Source: an uncultured Bacteroidota bacterium
GTDB taxonomy: Bacteria; Bacteroidota; Bacteroidia; Chitinophagales; Saprospiraceae
Assembly (NCBI GenBank): GCA_937926185.1
Contig: CALEYM010000421.1
Span: 1 to 7,299, forward strand
Length of the DNA: 7,299 bases
Direction: 5' to 3'
Below the pieces are notes generated by a model that saw only the letters and a program-made list of their open reading frames with translations, was not told the origin of the DNA and did no database searches. The first letter of the stretch is position 1, and each line of letters starts with the position of its first letter. Both the position numbers and the translations under genes were made by a program. Positions 5,639 through 7,299 of this stretch are shown here, one piece after another.

Positions 5639-5840
5639 AATAAAGCCTTTTTTTGAGGCAAGTATAACAACGTTTTCAATCGAAGGTTAAAACACAACAA
5701 AAGGGAACCGGACTGCTCGAAGTATGTTGCTTTTTTAGGGACGAACAACTACATGTACTTTACGAATGACAATTGACAGATGGAGAGATGTTCAACAAAA
5801 TTGGTCATTGCGCAAGTCCAAAGTCGTCTGTCGCAAGTCG
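5639..5840. other. tig-clpP intergenic spacer, low-complexity remnants, no gene
   Basis: This 202-bp stretch contains no convincing reading frame. Near the tig end it has short degenerate repeats of the GTCGTCTGTC / CAAGTCGTCAGTC kind (about 5811-5847) and a TGACAATTGACA segment (5767-5778). Both resemble decayed low-complexity intergenic repeats. Just before clpP the minus strand reads TATACTTG (5659-5666), one mismatch from TAnnTTTG, a weak candidate -7 for clpP. No intrinsic terminator for tig is recognisable. Confidence 0.45.
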
Positions 5841-7226
5841 TCAGTCGGCCACCTCTTCAACTTTTTTCGTAATCGCGTCGAGTGTTTGGTGAAATACCTC
5901 GGATGTGACAGACGTATCGTTCAGCGTAACGAGTTCGCGGATAACCTGGAAGACCTTGTCCGTTTCCAGGTCTTTCCGGGTTTTTTCCACGTCCTTTTCA
6001 TCCTGCATCAAGCGATCCACGCTGCTGTTGATGATGTGGTCGGGCAGGGCAGCCTGGAAATATTGCCGCACTTTGTTGGCGTATTCCCGGCGCAGCTCTT
6101 CGTCGGTGACTTCGATGTCAAACTGTTCTTTCAGCCTGTCGCGCAGGATCGACCAACGCAGGTTTTCCGCAAAGGCCGGATATTCCGATTCGATTTGTTC
6201 CGGCGTCAGGCCTTCATTATTGGATGCTAACCACCGTTTCAGGAAATGATCCGGTAAATCGAGATGATTCAGTTCCATCAGGCGGGTCTGGAAGTCGCGC
6301 ATGAGCAGGGCATTGGAACGCACTTCATAAAAACGCCCGATGCCTTTTTTCAGCTCGTTGATGGCTTCATCCCGGTTATTGGCGTTACCGCCGAAATAAT
6401 TGGTGAAAAACTCCTCGTCCAGGTCGGCAATATCCACCCGCGATACTTCTTCTATTTGTCCTTCAAACCAATCGCCCACTACGCGGTCGTCATCCTCGGG
6501 CAAGTTGAGCAGGTACTTGCGGTACATGTTGTCCTCTTTGTGGTTTTCCAGCAAGCGGTAATTAAAACGGATGGTGTCGCCCTTTTTCTTCGTCAAAAAC
6601 TCATTTTTGAGCGCCGCGTCGGTGATATTATCCACATAAACGGTCATGGTAGTTTCCCAACCGCCTTCTTTGATTTGTTCGCCGTCCAGTTCGCCGGCAT
6701 TGACGCGCAGGATGTCTTTTTCCTGAATATCATCTTCCGGATTGCTGCGTTTGCCCATCCGTTTGCGGGCGTATTCCAGGTCTTCTTCGGCCAGCTGGTC
6801 GAGGTTGGAAATGGTGAGCCGGTCGAAAGACTGGCTTTTGTCCAGGCCCTGGATTTCAAAATCCGGCACAAAGCCGATCTCATAAGAAATGGCGTATTCT
6901 TTTTCCGGGTTGTCCACCTTGAAAGAATAGCGCGATTGGTCTTCCGCGGGTAAAGGCTGGCCCAGTATGTTCAATTTGCTTTCACGGAGATATTCGTACA
7001 ATTCATCCGACAACATTTTATTCAGAATATCGCCGAATATGCTGGTGCCGAACATACGTTTGATATATTCCATGGGCGCCTGGCCTTGCCGGAAACCTTT
7101 GATCGCGGCGCGGTGGCGGAATTTTTTAAGTTCGGCGTCAATTTTCGGCTTAAGGTCTTCCCGCGTAAGGGTCACGGTGATAATAGCCGAGGTATTATCG
7201 AGGTCTTTTCGTTCTACGTATGGCAT
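5841..7226 (-). CDS. tig: Trigger factor (ribosome-associated chaperone)
   Basis: A 461-residue trigger factor that docks near the ribosomal exit tunnel and shields nascent chains. The ribosome-binding signature GFRQGQAP is at residues 44-51, corresponding to GFRKGKVP in E. coli, within an N-terminal domain of about 110 residues. A long middle region (about 120-265) takes the place of the FKBP-like domain. I see no clear set of prolyl-isomerase active-site residues there, as I would expect of divergent Bacteroidota versions, so isomerase activity is doubtful. The C-terminal helical arms (about 270-450) include ADLDEEFFTNYFGG and LDLPDHFLKRWL, typical of the family. It is slightly longer than the 432-residue E. 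coli protein. It heads the tig-clpP-clpX series. The start codon lies only 19 nt after the 3' end of a tRNA-Leu gene on the same strand, leaving almost no room for a separate promoter. Confidence 0.97.
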   Translation of the reverse strand: MPYVERKDLDNTSAIITVTLTREDLKPKIDAELKKFRHRAAIKGFRQGQAPMEYIKRMFGTSIFGDILNKMLSDELYEYLRESKLNILGQPLPAEDQSRYSFKVDNPEKEYAISYEIGFVPDFEIQGLDKSQSFDRLTISNLDQLAEEDLEYARKRMGKRSNPEDDIQEKDILRVNAGELDGEQIKEGGWETTMTVYVDNITDAALKNEFLTKKKGDTIRFNYRLLENHKEDNMYRKYLLNLPEDDDRVVGDWFEGQIEEVSRVDIADLDEEFFTNYFGGNANNRDEAINELKKGIGRFYEVRSNALLMRDFQTRLMELNHLDLPDHFLKRWLASNNEGLTPEQIESEYPAFAENLRWSILRDRLKEQFDIEVTDEELRREYANKVRQYFQAALPDHIINSSVDRLMQDEKDVEKTRKDLETDKVFQVIRELVTLNDTSVTSEVFHQTLDAITKKVEEVAD

Positions 7227-7245
7227 GATTTTCGAATGTAAAATG

Positions 7246-7299
7246 TGCGGGCGGAGGGACTCGAACCCCCATGCCTCGCGGCGCCAGATCCTAAGTCTG
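7246..7299 (-). tRNA. tRNA-Leu(UAG), 3' part (5' end outside window)
   Basis: Read on the minus strand, the sequence begins inside the anticodon stem: CAGA, loop CTTAGGA with anticodon TAG (7293-7291), then TCTGG. A long class II variable arm with a GCC-GCGA-GGC hairpin follows. Next come the T arm (GGGGG, loop TTCGAGT, CCCTC) and the acceptor 3' strand CGCCCGC at 7253-7247, with discriminator A at 7246. The long variable arm plus anticodon UAG identify leucine (CUN codons). CCA is not encoded: the genome continues CATTTT. The D arm and 5' acceptor strand lie beyond the window, so the acceptor pairing cannot be checked. tig follows 19 nt downstream on the same strand. Confidence 0.93.

Noticed and set aside
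5645..5659. GCCT...AGGC hairpin just upstream of clpP as a regulatory element
   Set aside because: The stem is only 4 bp with a T-rich loop, which is expected by chance.

Overview
The window looks like a piece of a Bacteroidota chromosome, probably near the Saprospiria/Chitinophagia. The evidence is a DUF4294 protein (a family I know only from Bacteroidota), promoter-like TAnnTTTG elements of the Bacteroidota sigma type, no Shine-Dalgarno sequences before any gene, and Bacteroidota-like versions of Tig, ClpP and ClpX. The genus assignment is not secure.

Layout, left to right. At 1-53 (minus) lies the first 17 codons of a C5-cytosine DNA methyltransferase, recognised by its SAM-binding motif I and cut by the window edge. 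Immediately upstream on the same strand (57-716) is a small endonuclease III-like DNA glycosylase. Its active-site Tyr/Asp pair and four-cysteine cluster match MIG, the G:T mismatch glycosylase that accompanies a cytosine methyltransferase in Methanothermobacter. The pair therefore looks like the edge of a restriction-modification island with its own repair enzyme for deaminated 5-methylcytosine. The glycosylase gene is visibly more AT-rich than the rest of the window.

Divergent from it is an unrecognised lipoprotein gene (864-1610, plus). It converges on a WecA/MraY-type polyprenyl-phosphate sugar-1-phosphate transferase (1657-2718, minus). That gene is divergent from an exported DUF4294 protein (2909-3541, plus). 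The divergent intergenic region is packed with perfect palindromes, a 4x7-bp tandem repeat and two facing-away TACTTTTG promoter elements.

The right half is a proteostasis block read leftwards: tRNA-Leu(UAG) (partial, at the right edge), tig (trigger factor), clpP, clpX. Tig captures nascent chains at the ribosome, while ClpX unfolds substrates and feeds them to the ClpP peptidase; the order tig-clpP-clpX is the classical one. Two details stand out. The tRNA ends only 19 nt before the tig start, so tig has little room for its own promoter. The clpP-clpX spacer is almost entirely one 36-bp perfect inverted repeat built from 9-bp units, starting directly after the clpP stop codon.
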